DNA of 64,000 bases from assembly GCF_014137995.1 (NCBI RefSeq), contig NZ_JACGWV010000001.1, positions 2,108,001-2,172,000 on the forward strand, given 5' to 3'. The stretch comes from Promicromonospora sukumoe (lineage in GTDB: Bacteria > Actinomycetota > Actinomycetes > Actinomycetales > Cellulomonadaceae). Positions 25,725 to 33,774 of this stretch are shown piece after piece. Under the pieces are notes generated by a model that made no database searches, was not told the origin of the DNA, and was given only the letters and a program-made list of their open reading frames with translations. The number at the start of each line of letters is the position of its first letter. Position 1 is the stretch's first letter. Made by a program: the position numbers and the translations under genes.

Positions 25725-26948
25725 GTGACCCAGGCCCTTCCGGGAGTGAACTATCAGGGGCCACCGAGGCACGCGAGCGGCTCGCGCGGACGCCGGGGGG
25801 ACCGCGACGGGCACCACCGCGGCGGACGCCGCAGCAACGGGGGACGCAGCAGCGGAGGACGCCGTGGGGGCCGGGGCGGCGGTCAGGGCGGATCGAAGCG
25901 CACGGTGATCATCATCGTCGTCGCGGCGCTGGTGGTCGTTCTCGGCCTGGGTGCGTGGACCGTGAAGAACGACGGCTACCTCTTCGGCATCGCGACGCCG
26001 CTCGCGGCCGAGGACTACGAGGGCACCGGCGGCGAGGCGGTCAGCGTCGACGTCCCGGAGCAGGCCAACGGCTACTCGATCGGCGCGCAGCTCGAGGAGC
26101 TCGACGTGGTCGCCAGCGCCGACGCCTTCGTGCGTGCGTTCAACGCAAACCCGGACGCCGGGGGCATCCAGCCGGGCACCCACGAGATGAAGCTTCAGAT
26201 GAGCGCGGACTCGGCCGTGGCGCTGCTCGCGGAGAACAACATCAACCGGGCCGGGTTCACCGTGCCCGAGGGCTACACGGTCGACCAGATCCGGGCGAGC
26301 ATGATCGACAAGGGCTGGCCCAAGGAGGACGTGAACGCGACCTTCAAGGACATCGCGTCGCTCCTGCCGCCCGAGGCGGGCGGCAAGGCCGAGGGCTGGC
26401 TGTTCCCGAGCTCCTACGAGGTCAAGCCGGACACGACCCCGGCCGCCGACGTCGTCCAGGAGATGGTCGCGCAGGCCATCGCGGTGCTGGACCAGCTCGA
26501 CGTGCCCGCCGACCAGCGCGAGACGGTCCTGATCAAGGCGTCCCTCATCGAGCGCGAGGCGCGGCTGGCGCCGGACCGCCCCATCATGGCGGCCGCCATC
26601 GAGAACCGCCTGGCGGCCAACGAGTGGCTCGGCATCGACGCGTCGCTCCTGTACGGCCTGGGCCGCACCAGCGGTGGCCTGACGAGCGCGGAGCTCGCGG
26701 ACGGCTCCAACCCGTACAACCTGAGCGTGCGCGGCAACAAGGGCCTGCCGCCCACGCCGATCGCGGCGCCGAGCCGCGCCTCGATCGAGGCGGTGATGAG
26801 CCCGGCCGACGACCCGGACGTGTTCTTCTGGTGCACCGTGAACCTGGAGACCGGTGAGACGAAGTTCGCGGACACCCAGGCCGAGCACGACCAGAACATC
26901 GCGGAGCTGCACGCCTGGATGGACGCCAACCCGGGCTGGAACGGGTAG
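25725..26948 (+). CDS. mltG: Endolytic murein transglycosylase MltG, copy 2
   Basis: 407 residues. Same layout as the previous gene: a long Gly/Arg-rich cytosolic tail (about residues 15-60), one membrane helix (TVIIIVVAALVVVLGLGAWTV) and the YceG domain with KASLIEREA (Glu276), VPEGYTVDQIR, AEGWLFPSSYEV and GLPPTPIAAPS. Catalytic and structural motifs are intact, so it is probably active. It differs widely from copy 1, so the duplication is old. GTG 25725 has GGAG 5 nt upstream; the reading frame stays open further up without a good start. The 163-bp gap to copy 1 may hold a separate promoter. Confidence 0.9.
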   Translation: MTQALPGVNYQGPPRHASGSRGRRGDRDGHHRGGRRSNGGRSSGGRRGGRGGGQGGSKRTVIIIVVAALVVVLGLGAWTVKNDGYLFGIATPLAAEDYEGTGGEAVSVDVPEQANGYSIGAQLEELDVVASADAFVRAFNANPDAGGIQPGTHEMKLQMSADSAVALLAENNINRAGFTVPEGYTVDQIRASMIDKGWPKEDVNATFKDIASLLPPEAGGKAEGWLFPSSYEVKPDTTPAADVVQEMVAQAIAVLDQLDVPADQRETVLIKASLIEREARLAPDRPIMAAAIENRLAANEWLGIDASLLYGLGRTSGGLTSAELADGSNPYNLSVRGNKGLPPTPIAAPSRASIEAVMSPADDPDVFFWCTVNLETGETKFADTQAEHDQNIAELHAWMDANPGWNG

Positions 26949-26999
26949 GCGTCTGGAACGGCTGGGCGTGAAGCGCGGTCCGTGCTGCATGATCTCGGT

Positions 27000-27992
27000 A
27001 TGAACGTCGCTCCGCGCCGCGCCGCCGTGCTCGGCCACCCCGTCGCGCACTCCCTGTCCCCGGTGCTGCACACCGCCGCCTACCGGGCCCTCGGCCTGGA
27101 GGGCTGGGACTACGCCGTGCACGACGTCACCGAGGAGACCCTCGCGGGCTTCCTCGGTGACATCGAGCGCGCGCCGGGCCGGGACTGGGCGGGCCTGAGC
27201 CTGACCATGCCGCTCAAGCAGGCGGTCATCCCGCTGCTCGACCACGTCGAGCCGCTCGCCGCGGCGGTCGGCGCCGTGAACACGGTGCTGTTCGCGGCGG
27301 TGGGCGGCGTCGTCACGACCACGGGCACGAACACCGACGTGCACGGCATCGTCGCGGCCCTCCGCGAGGGACTGGGGACGGGCCCGGGCGAGCGCCCGGT
27401 CGCCGAGGCCGTCGTGCTGGGCGGGGGAGCGACCGCGGCCTCCGCCCTGGCCGCCCTGGCGGAGCTCGGCTGCCCGTCGGCGCGCGTCTTCGTCCGCTCC
27501 CTCGACCGGATCGGCCCGCTCCGCGAGGCCGTCGCCCGGATGGGCGTCAGCCCGTCGTTCGAGGTGTTCGACGACGCCGCGACGACGGCCGCCCTGGTCC
27601 GCGCGGACGCCGTCGTCTCGACGACGCCGAAGTACGCCGCCGACGTCTGGGCCAAGCTGCTGACCGACGGGGCTGTGCTGGCCGACGGTGCTCTGCTGAC
27701 CGACGGGGTCGCGGTGCCGGAGGGCTCTGTGCCGCCCGACGGTTCTGCCGTGCCGGACGGCACTGCGACGTCGTCGGACGTGCCCCACGGCGTGCTGCTC
27801 GACGTCGTCTACGACCCCCGGCCCACCGCCCTGCAGTCCGCGTGGACCGCGCTCGGGGCGCCGGCCGTCGGCGGCGAGCGGATGCTGCTGCACCAGGCCG
27901 CCGAGCAGGTTCGCCTGATGACGGGCCGCGCGGCGCCGCTGGAGGCCATGGACCAGGCGCTCCGCGCGGCGCTGCTGACGCCGGCCCGCTGA
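27000..27992 (+). CDS. aroE: Shikimate dehydrogenase
   Basis: 330 residues. NADPH-dependent reduction of 3-dehydroshikimate. The N-terminal substrate domain has GHPVAHSLSPVLH and LSLTMPLKQAVIPLLD (catalytic Lys); the cofactor domain has VLGGGATAASALAAL and VVSTTP; the C terminus has LLDVVYDPRPTAL and the final Gln region LLHQAAEQVRLMTG. Residues 221-256 are an unusual insertion of six 6-residue units (TDGAV/LADGAL type) encoded by an 18-nt repeat. ATG 27000 has no Shine-Dalgarno sequence but CATGAT 6 nt upstream. It is separated from aroC by a long palindrome. Confidence 0.94.
   Translation: MNVAPRRAAVLGHPVAHSLSPVLHTAAYRALGLEGWDYAVHDVTEETLAGFLGDIERAPGRDWAGLSLTMPLKQAVIPLLDHVEPLAAAVGAVNTVLFAAVGGVVTTTGTNTDVHGIVAALREGLGTGPGERPVAEAVVLGGGATAASALAALAELGCPSARVFVRSLDRIGPLREAVARMGVSPSFEVFDDAATTAALVRADAVVSTTPKYAADVWAKLLTDGAVLADGALLTDGVAVPEGSVPPDGSAVPDGTATSSDVPHGVLLDVVYDPRPTALQSAWTALGAPAVGGERMLLHQAAEQVRLMTGRAAPLEAMDQALRAALLTPAR
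27660..27767 (+). repeat. In-frame 18-nt repeat array inside aroE
   Basis: Six degenerate 18-nt units (108 nt) encode L/V-T/A/P-D/E-G-x-x repeats (LTDGAV, LADGAL, LTDGVA, VPEGSV, PPDGSA, VPDGTA). They lie in a surface loop of the cofactor domain between VWAKL and the DVPHGVLLDVVYDP strand, so the fold is probably kept. Confidence 0.8.
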
Positions 27993-28038
27993 ACTCGGCG
28001 AGATAGCTGCACCCGGAGGGGTCCCACTCCGAGGCGCC

Positions 28039-28127
28039 CGGGGAGAACCTTCGCCAGCGGGGTGTGTTGCGCAGAGTCGACATTGTCTACGCAGCGCAAC
28101 ACACCCCGCGCGCGGAGGTTCTCCCCG
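28039..28127. repeat. Two-tier palindrome between aroE and aroC (element C)
   Basis: Outer arms CGGGGAGAACCT (28039-28050) and AGGTTCTCCCCG (28116-28127) are perfect over 12 bp. Inner arms of 16 bp (28057-28072 and 28094-28109, GCGGGGTGTGTTGCGC and its complement) are also perfect. A 6-nt internal loop on each side separates the tiers, and 21 nt form the apex. No T tract. It lies 47 nt after aroE and 94 nt before aroC. Confidence 0.85.
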
Positions 28128-28221
28128 CGGCGACACGCCGACGTCGGGCCGCACGTGCCGTCGGTGTGTCGCCCACCGGACCGGTGCGCCGACCTCGTCA
28201 CGCGCGTGAAACAATCCAGGC

Positions 28222-29451
28222 ATGCTGCGTTGGTTGACATCGGGTGAGTCGCACGGTCCTGCTCTCGTGGGCGTGATGGAGGGTCTGCCCGCGGGGGTGG
28301 AGCTGACGACGTCGGACATCCAGGGCGCGCTCGCGCGCCGCCGCCTCGGCTACGGCCGCGGCGCCCGGATGAAGTTCGAGCAGGACCAGGTGCGCGTGCT
28401 CGGCGGGCTGCGCCACGGGATCTCGCAGGGCGGGCCGCTCGCGATCGAGATCGCCAACACGGAGTGGCCCAAGTGGACCGACGTGATGTCGGCCGACCCG
28501 GTGGACGCCGAGGCGCTGCTGGTCGACGCCGGCACCGGCGACGAGCGCGAGGTGGCCCGCAACCGGCCGCTGACGCGGCCGCGTCCGGGCCACGCCGACC
28601 TGATCGGCATGCGCAAGTACGGCTTCGAGGACGCGCGGCCTGTGCTGGAGCGCGCGTCGGCCCGCGAGACCGCGGCCCGCGTGGCGCTCGGCGTGGCCGC
28701 CGCGAAGTTCCTCGAGCAGGCGCTCGGCATCCGCCTCGTGTCGCACGTCGTCGCCATCGGCGAGGCCGAGGCCCCCGACGACGCCGCGCTGCCGACCCCC
28801 GCCGACGTCGCCGCGCTCGACGCCGACCCCGTGCGCTGCTTCGACGCGGCGTCCTCCAAGCTCATGGTCGAGGAGATCGACCTCGCCAAGAAGGACGGCG
28901 ACACGCTCGGCGGCGTCGTCGAGGTGCTTGCGTACGGCGTGCCGTCCGGCCTGGGCACCTACGTGCAGGGCGACCGCCGTCTCGACGCGCGCCTGGCCGC
29001 GGCCCTCATGGGCATCCAGGCGATCAAGGGCGTCGAGGTCGGCGACGGCTTCCGCACCGCCCGCCGCCGCGGCAGCGCCGCGCACGACGAGATCGTCCGC
29101 GGCACCGCACCCGACGGCCGCCCCGGCATCGAGCGCACCACCAACCGCGCCGGCGGCATCGAGGGCGGCATGTCGAACGGCGAGACCGTGCGCGTGCGCG
29201 CCGCGATGAAGCCCATCTCGACCGTGCCCCGCGCGCTGCCGACCGTCGACACCGCCACCGGTGAGCCCGTCACCGCGCACCACCAGCGCTCGGACGTGTG
29301 CGCGGTCCCGCCCGCCGCCGTCGTCGCCGAGGCGATGGTCGCGCTCACGCTGGCCGAGGCCGCCGTCGAGAAGTTCGGCGGCGACTCCGTGGCAGAGGTG
29401 CGGCGCAACCTGGAGTCCTACGTCGCGGCCATCCCGGAGCTGCTGCAGTGA
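28222..29451 (+). CDS. aroC: Chorismate synthase
   Basis: 409 residues. It converts EPSP to chorismate using reduced FMN, the last step of the shikimate pathway. Family signatures: [72 protein letters not shown] and the C-terminal [13 protein letters not shown] and [19 protein letters not shown]. Complete. ATG 28222 begins an aroC-aroK-aroB unit whose genes overlap by 4 nt each (GTGA). Confidence 0.97.
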   Translation: MLRWLTSGESHGPALVGVMEGLPAGVELTTSDIQGALARRRLGYGRGARMKFEQDQVRVLGGLRHGISQGGPLAIEIANTEWPKWTDVMSADPVDAEALLVDAGTGDEREVARNRPLTRPRPGHADLIGMRKYGFEDARPVLERASARETAARVALGVAAAKFLEQALGIRLVSHVVAIGEAEAPDDAALPTPADVAALDADPVRCFDAASSKLMVEEIDLAKKDGDTLGGVVEVLAYGVPSGLGTYVQGDRRLDARLAAALMGIQAIKGVEVGDGFRTARRRGSAAHDEIVRGTAPDGRPGIERTTNRAGGIEGGMSNGETVRVRAAMKPISTVPRALPTVDTATGEPVTAHHQRSDVCAVPPAAVVAEAMVALTLAEAAVEKFGGDSVAEVRRNLESYVAAIPELLQ

Positions 29452-30062
29452 CGGCCACGACCCGCCCGGTCGCCGTCATGATCGGGCCGCCCGGCTCCGG
29501 CAAGTCGAAGGTGGGCCGCACGCTCGCCGCCGGCCTCGGTGTGACCGTTCGGGACACCGACGCGGACATCGAGGAACGGGCCGGCAAGCCCGTCAGCGAG
29601 ATCTTCGTGGACGACGGCGAGCCGCACTTCCGCGAGCTGGAGTCCGCCGCGGTGCTCGCCGCGCTCACCGAGCACGACGGCGTGCTGTCGCTGGGCGGCG
29701 GCGCCGTCATGAGCCTCGCGACCCAGGCGGCCCTGACGCGCTACGTGGCCGACGGCGGGCACGTCGTCTTCCTCGACGTGCCCCTGGCGATCGCCGCTCA
29801 GCGGGTCGGCATGAACCAGGCACGGCCCCTGCTGCTGGGCAACCCGCGCGCGCAGTGGCAGAAGCTGATGACCGAGCGCCGCCCCACCTACGAGCGCCTG
29901 GCGACCCTGACGGTCGTGTCGAGCGAGCGGCCCGGCGAGCAGGTCGCGGCCGAGATCATCGAGGCCCTCGGGCTGGAGCTGCGGGTCCCCGAGCTCGTGG
30001 ACCCGAAGCGCGCCGAGGAACACGGCGCGGCGGAGAACAACGCGGAGGAGAACGTCACGTGA
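29448..30062 (+). CDS. aroK: Shikimate kinase
   Basis: 204 residues. It phosphorylates shikimate at the 3-hydroxyl using ATP. The P-loop is [11 protein letters not shown]; the shikimate site shows [11 protein letters not shown] and FRELE, then LSLGGGAVM and the lid region [16 protein letters not shown]. It is somewhat longer than typical (about 170-180) owing to a charged C-terminal tail ending [19 protein letters not shown] 29448 overlaps aroC and its stop overlaps aroB, so the three are translationally coupled. Confidence 0.95.
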   Translation: MTATTRPVAVMIGPPGSGKSKVGRTLAAGLGVTVRDTDADIEERAGKPVSEIFVDDGEPHFRELESAAVLAALTEHDGVLSLGGGAVMSLATQAALTRYVADGGHVVFLDVPLAIAAQRVGMNQARPLLLGNPRAQWQKLMTERRPTYERLATLTVVSSERPGEQVAAEIIEALGLELRVPELVDPKRAEEHGAAENNAEENVT

Positions 30063-31216
30063 GCACGGACAGCGCCCCCACCCGGATCACGGTCCGGGGA
30101 GAGGCCCCCTACGACGTCGTCATCGGCCGGCACCTCCTGGCCGAGCTGCCGGGGCTGGTGGGCAAGGCCGCCAAGGTCATGGTGATCCACCCGGCCGCGC
30201 TGTCGGCGACGGCGGACACGATCGCCGAGGACCTCAAGGCGTCGGGCTACGAGGCCTTCGTGGCCGAGGTGCCGGACGCCGAGTCGGCCAAGACGCCGCA
30301 GGTGGCCGCCTTCCTCTGGGGGCTGCTGGGCCAGCTCGACTTCACGCGGTCGGACGCGATCGTCGGCGTCGGCGGGGGAGCCACCACGGACCTCGCGGGC
30401 TTCGTCGCCGCGACCTGGCTGCGCGGCATCCGCGTGGTGCACGTGCCGACCACGCTGCTCGCGATGGTCGACGCCGCCGTGGGCGGCAAGACCGGCATCA
30501 ACACCTCCGAGGGCAAGAACCTGGTGGGCGCGTTCCACCCGCCGGCGGGTGTGCTGTGCGACCTGGCCGCACTGGGCTCGCTGGACAAGTGGGATCTCGT
30601 GGCGGGCCTGGCCGAGGTGGTCAAGACGGGCTTCATCGCCGACCCGGTGATCCTCGACCTGGTCGAGGCGCACGTCGACGAGCTGCGGAACTGGGCGGGC
30701 GCGCAGGCCACGGACGAGACCTGGGCCGTGGTGGCCGAGCTCGTCGAGCGGTCGGTCCGGGTCAAGGCCGACGTCGTCGGCGAAGACCTCAAGGAGGCGG
30801 GCCTGCGCGAGATCCTCAACTACGGGCACACCCTCGGGCACGCGATCGAGCTGGTCGAGCGCTACCAGTGGCGCCACGGCGCCGCCGTCAGCGTCGGCAT
30901 GATCTTCGCGGCGGAGCTCGCGCGCATGGCCGGCAAGCTGCCCGACGACGTCGCCGACCGGCACCGCTCGATCCTCGACTCCCTGGGCCTGCCCGTGCAC
31001 TACCGGGGCGACCGCTGGGACCAGCTCCTGGCCGCGATGCGCCGCGACAAGAAGGCGCGCGGCGACCTGCTGCGGTTCGTCGTGCTGGACGACGTCGCCA
31101 GGCCCGTCCGCCTGGAGGGCCCCGACCCGACGCTGCTGGCCGCGGCGTACGCCGAGGTGTCCAAGGAGCCGCCGACCAAGGGCCCGGGCACCCCGGTCAC
31201 CCTGACCCTGGGCTGA
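30059..31216 (+). CDS. aroB: 3-dehydroquinate synthase
   Basis: 385 residues. NAD- and metal-dependent cyclisation of DAHP to 3-dehydroquinate, the second step of the shikimate pathway. Motifs: the NAD-binding [21 protein letters not shown], then [33 protein letters not shown] and [17 protein letters not shown] with metal-ligand His residues. Complete. It ends the aroCKB unit; a 70-nt near-perfect palindrome follows. In related genomes aroQ and efp come next, but here an 18-kb block intervenes. Confidence 0.96.
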   Translation: MSTDSAPTRITVRGEAPYDVVIGRHLLAELPGLVGKAAKVMVIHPAALSATADTIAEDLKASGYEAFVAEVPDAESAKTPQVAAFLWGLLGQLDFTRSDAIVGVGGGATTDLAGFVAATWLRGIRVVHVPTTLLAMVDAAVGGKTGINTSEGKNLVGAFHPPAGVLCDLAALGSLDKWDLVAGLAEVVKTGFIADPVILDLVEAHVDELRNWAGAQATDETWAVVAELVERSVRVKADVVGEDLKEAGLREILNYGHTLGHAIELVERYQWRHGAAVSVGMIFAAELARMAGKLPDDVADRHRSILDSLGLPVHYRGDRWDQLLAAMRRDKKARGDLLRFVVLDDVARPVRLEGPDPTLLAAAYAEVSKEPPTKGPGTPVTLTLG

Positions 31217-31231
31217 CCCCGGCTGCTGCTG

Positions 31232-31259
31232 CAGCTTGCTGAACCCAGCTTGCTGAACC
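31232..31259. repeat. 14-nt direct repeat pair downstream of aroB
   Basis: CAGCTTGCTGAACC occurs twice back to back (31232-31245 and 31246-31259), followed by degenerate ggctgacc-like units. Non-coding. Confidence 0.6.
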
Positions 31260-31325
31260 CGGCCGGCTGACCCCGGAGGGCTGGCCCGGTCGGCTGAGCC
31301 GGTCGGTCGCCTCCCGTGGTCGCAA

Positions 31326-31395
31326 TCTCCTTCGAGACCTAAGCTTTTTCGCTTTGGGGCGCCCCAGAGCGAAGAAACTTAGGTCTCGAAGGAGA
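31326..31395. repeat. 70-nt near-perfect palindrome after aroB (element D)
   Basis: The two 35-nt halves pair with one mismatch and two G-U pairs and no loop. The outer 18 bp (TCTCCTTCGAGACCTAAG at 31326-31343 and its complement at 31378-31395) are perfect; the centre is GGGGCGCCCC. It lies 109 nt after the aroB stop and 45 nt before the next gene. It could terminate the aro operon, although no T tract follows the right arm. Confidence 0.88.
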
Positions 31396-31440
31396 GCCAG
31401 ATTCGGGGCGCGGGAGCGAAACGGACATTAGCCTCGGAGC

Positions 31441-32475
31441 ATGAACTCCGATCCTGGCTTCCGGGCCGCACGCAAGGCCGGGGCACGCGGCACGTTCGGG
31501 ATGGTCTTCCCGCTGCTGTTCCTCGGCTTCCTGGTCTTCTTCGCCGGCTCGTTCGCGTCCGACGACGGTTCCGGCGCGCCGACGGCGTACGTCGTCGTCG
31601 CCTGGGTCGCGGCCGTGATCGTGCTGCTGATCTTCGTCCGGGGTGCCCGGCGCTGGGCGCGCAACCGTGCCGCCTGGTCCCGGGCCGCGCGCGGGGCGGT
31701 GTCCCTGACGCTGCGCGGTGAGGCGGTGGCTGCGGAGCGGACGGTGTCAGGACGGCCGATGCGGACGGTCGTGGTCGAGCACCGCGGCAAGCGCCAGTAC
31801 CTGCACCTGTTGTTCGCGCCGGGCGCGAAGGCGAAGATCCCGGGCCCCGGGTGGGTGACGGTCGAGTTCTTCGCCGGGGACGACGCCGAGGGCCCGGCGC
31901 GGCTGACCCTGGCCGACGGCCGCACGCTGTGGGCGTTCTCCAGCAGCCTCGGGGCGGCCGTCGCCCAGCCGCGGTCCCGCGCGCGGCGCTCCACCGACGC
32001 GACGCCGGTCGGCGCCGACGACGGCGGCCTCATGGTCCCGGCGGCCGTGGTCCCCGGCCTCGACGACGACCACGGGCGCGGTGACGACCGGCCCGGCGAC
32101 CCGGACCCGTCGCCGTCCCCGACGGAGAACGGCGGGTCGTCGAACACCGGGTCGTCGAACACCGGGTCGTCGGACACTGGATCGTCGAGCTCTGGTTCCT
32201 CGAGCGCCGGGTCGTCGAGTGCGGGGGCGTCCACTGCGGCGGCGTCCGGCGCTGCGGCGTCGAGCGCGGTGTGGGCCGGCGGCGACGGCTGGACCGGCGG
32301 CAGCTCCTGGGGCGGCGACCCGACCTGGTCCGGTTCGGACGGCGGCAGCGGAGGGGGCGGCGCCGGCGGGAGCGACGGCGGTGGTGGCGGCTGGTTCAGC
32401 GGCGGTGGCGACTCGGGCGGCTGGGGCGGCGGAGACTCCGGCGGCGGTGGCGGCGACTCGGGCGGCGGCTCCTGA
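31441..32475 (+). CDS. Membrane protein with a long Gly/Ser-rich tail
   Basis: 344 residues, family not recognised. Two membrane helices (about 20-40 FGMVFPLLFLGFLVFFAGS and 48-67 AYVVVAWVAAVIVLLIFV) are followed by a soluble beta-like domain (about 80-180, TVVVEHRGKRQYLHLLFAPGAKAKI). The last 130 residues are low complexity: six SSNTG-like 5-residue repeats, then Gly/Ser/Trp-rich sequence (GGGGGWFSGGGDSGGWGGGDSG). Such tails occur in surface or secretion-linked proteins. ATG 31441 has TAGCCT 6 nt upstream (leaderless type). First gene of the accessory block after aroB. Confidence 0.6.
   Translation: MNSDPGFRAARKAGARGTFGMVFPLLFLGFLVFFAGSFASDDGSGAPTAYVVVAWVAAVIVLLIFVRGARRWARNRAAWSRAARGAVSLTLRGEAVAAERTVSGRPMRTVVVEHRGKRQYLHLLFAPGAKAKIPGPGWVTVEFFAGDDAEGPARLTLADGRTLWAFSSSLGAAVAQPRSRARRSTDATPVGADDGGLMVPAAVVPGLDDDHGRGDDRPGDPDPSPSPTENGGSSNTGSSNTGSSDTGSSSSGSSSAGSSSAGASTAAASGAAASSAVWAGGDGWTGGSSWGGDPTWSGSDGGSGGGGAGGSDGGGGGWFSGGGDSGGWGGGDSGGGGGDSGGGS
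32134..32223 (+). repeat. In-frame 15-nt repeat array in the Gly/Ser-rich gene
   Basis: Six 15-nt units, starting GGGTCGTCGAACACC, encode the (G)SSNT-type repeats of the preceding protein. They become more degenerate towards the 3' end. Confidence 0.75.
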
Positions 32476-32530
32476 CACAGGCCCTGCCGTGGCACCGACG
32501 GCGCGGGGATGCCGACCCTGCCGTGGCACC

Positions 32531-32581
32531 GACCCCGCGGGGCCACTGACCCCGCGGGGCCACTGACCCCGCGGGGCCACT
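32531..32581. repeat. Three perfect 17-nt tandem repeats
   Basis: GACCCCGCGGGGCCACT is repeated exactly three times (32531, 32548, 32565). Each unit contains the palindrome CCCCGCGGGG, so the array can form three small hairpins. Non-coding. Confidence 0.9.
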
Positions 32582-32660
32582 GACCTCACCGTGAGACCGA
32601 CGGCACCATGACCGGCCTGACCGGCAGGCGTGGCAGCGGGGTCGGCACTCTGCATCGAGA

Positions 32661-32718
32661 TCGGCAGTCTGTATCGAGATCGGCACAGCGCTGGGCCGAT
32701 CTCGATACAGACTGCCGA
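32661..32718. repeat. Palindrome E1, left of the Excalibur gene
   Basis: 23-bp perfect arms (32661-32683 and 32696-32718) surround a 12-nt apex containing CAGCGCTG. A further direct copy of the half-unit TCGAGATCGGCA lies just to the left. A related palindrome (E2) lies at 33691-33748, after the gene. The shared core is TCGGCAGTC...ATCGAGATCGG. Confidence 0.88.
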
Positions 32719-32910
32719 ACTGGCTCCCAGGGGCCGGGCGAACTGGCTGCCGGCGGCCGAGCGAACCGGTCGGCAGCGGCCGAGCCGCCGAAACCTGGGT
32801 GATCTTGTCCTAGTTTCTGTGCAATGCGGGAGTCTGTCGGCCTACGGTCGACGAGCGGGGGCAGGCAGCGCGCGCGGAGTGGCCGCGTGCCGACCGAAAG
32901 GTGCCCCGAC

Positions 32911-33654
32911 ATGCGCAGGGTCTACAACCTCCCGCCCGGCTGGCCGGTCCCGCCCGCGGGCTGGAAACCCGATCCCGAGTGGCAGCCCGACCCCGAGTGG
33001 TCGCCGCCGCCCGGCTGGCGGCTGTGGGTCGACGTCCCGGACGAGGAAGCGGCCTCGTCCAGAAGGAGCGGGCGCTGGCGGGTGGTCGGCTGGGCCGGGG
33101 CGGCAGTCCTGACCTTCTTCGTCGGCCTGGGCATCGGTGGGGGACAGTCCGACCCCGCGGTCGCCGAGGCAGAGGCGTCGGCGTCGGCCTCCGCCGCTGC
33201 GGCGGTGGCAGCCGCGGACGACGCGCGTGCCGAGCTCGCGAGCGAGCAGGAGGCACTCGCCGAGGCCCAGGCGACGCTGAAGAGCGACGAAGCCGCGCTG
33301 GCCGACGACCAGCAGGGCCTGAAGAAGCGCACCGACGCCGTCGCGAAGCAGGAGAAGAAGCTCCGGACGCGCGAGGACAAGGTCGAGACCGCAGCCGCCA
33401 AGGTGGACTCGCGCGAGTCGGATGTGGCCGAACGCGAGGCCGCGGTCGAGCAGGCGGAGGCAGCGGAGGTCGTGGGCGGCGGTGCCTCGGGCGGCGGGTC
33501 GGACGGCGGCTCAGATGCCGGGTCGGACGGCGGTGCGGCGTACTACGAGAACTGCGACGCGGCACGGGCCGCGGGCGCCGCACCCGTGTACCGCGGTGAT
33601 CCGGGCTACGCCTCGCACCTGGACCGCGACGGCGACGGCGTCGGCTGCGAGTAA
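32911..33654 (+). CDS. Membrane-anchored Excalibur calcium-binding domain protein
   Basis: 247 residues in four parts: an N-terminal Pro/Trp-rich segment with repeated PPGW/PDPEW motifs (about 1-40), one membrane helix (about 55-78, VVGWAGAAVLTFFVGLGIGG), a long charged coiled coil (about 85-185, ELASEQEALAEAQATLKSDEAAL...), and a C-terminal Excalibur domain (AYYENCDAARAAGAAPVY...DRDGDGVGCE) with the Ca2+-loop DRDGDGVGC and two Cys. Such proteins sit at the cell surface. The start is ATG 32911 with AAAGGTG upstream; the upstream in-frame ATG (32824) has none. It is framed by palindromes E1 and E2. Confidence 0.82.
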   Translation: MRRVYNLPPGWPVPPAGWKPDPEWQPDPEWSPPPGWRLWVDVPDEEAASSRRSGRWRVVGWAGAAVLTFFVGLGIGGGQSDPAVAEAEASASASAAAAVAAADDARAELASEQEALAEAQATLKSDEAALADDQQGLKKRTDAVAKQEKKLRTREDKVETAAAKVDSRESDVAEREAAVEQAEAAEVVGGGASGGGSDGGSDAGSDGGAAYYENCDAARAAGAAPVYRGDPGYASHLDRDGDGVGCE

Positions 33655-33690
33655 CACGAGGCCCGCCCAGGCCGGCAGTACGCAGCGAGA

Positions 33691-33748
33691 TCGGCAGTCG
33701 GCATCGAGATCGGTCCACCGCTGGACCGATCTCGATGCCGACTGCCGA
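33691..33748. repeat. Palindrome E2, right of the Excalibur gene
   Basis: 27-bp perfect arms (33691-33717 and 33722-33748) with a 4-nt loop. It lies between convergent genes (stops at 33654 and 33775) and could serve as a bidirectional terminator. It shares its core with E1 in the same orientation. Confidence 0.9.
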
Positions 33749-33774
33749 ACTGACATCTCCGCTGCCGACCAGCC

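Larger units (their letters stand above)
32476..32910. other. 435-bp gene-free region with repeats
   Basis: No convincing gene. It holds the 17-nt tandem array at 32531-32581, palindrome E1 at 32661-32718 and short GAACTGGCT/GGCCGAGC-type repeats at 32716-32790. Its last 20 nt carry AAAGGTG, the likely Shine-Dalgarno of the Excalibur-domain gene. Confidence 0.6.

Noticed and set aside
24422..26948. Assembly duplication of mltG
   Set aside because: The two copies differ throughout, including tails and loops, so they are real paralogues.
32531..32581. Possible CRISPR remnant
   Set aside because: The units are contiguous without spacers and there are no cas genes.
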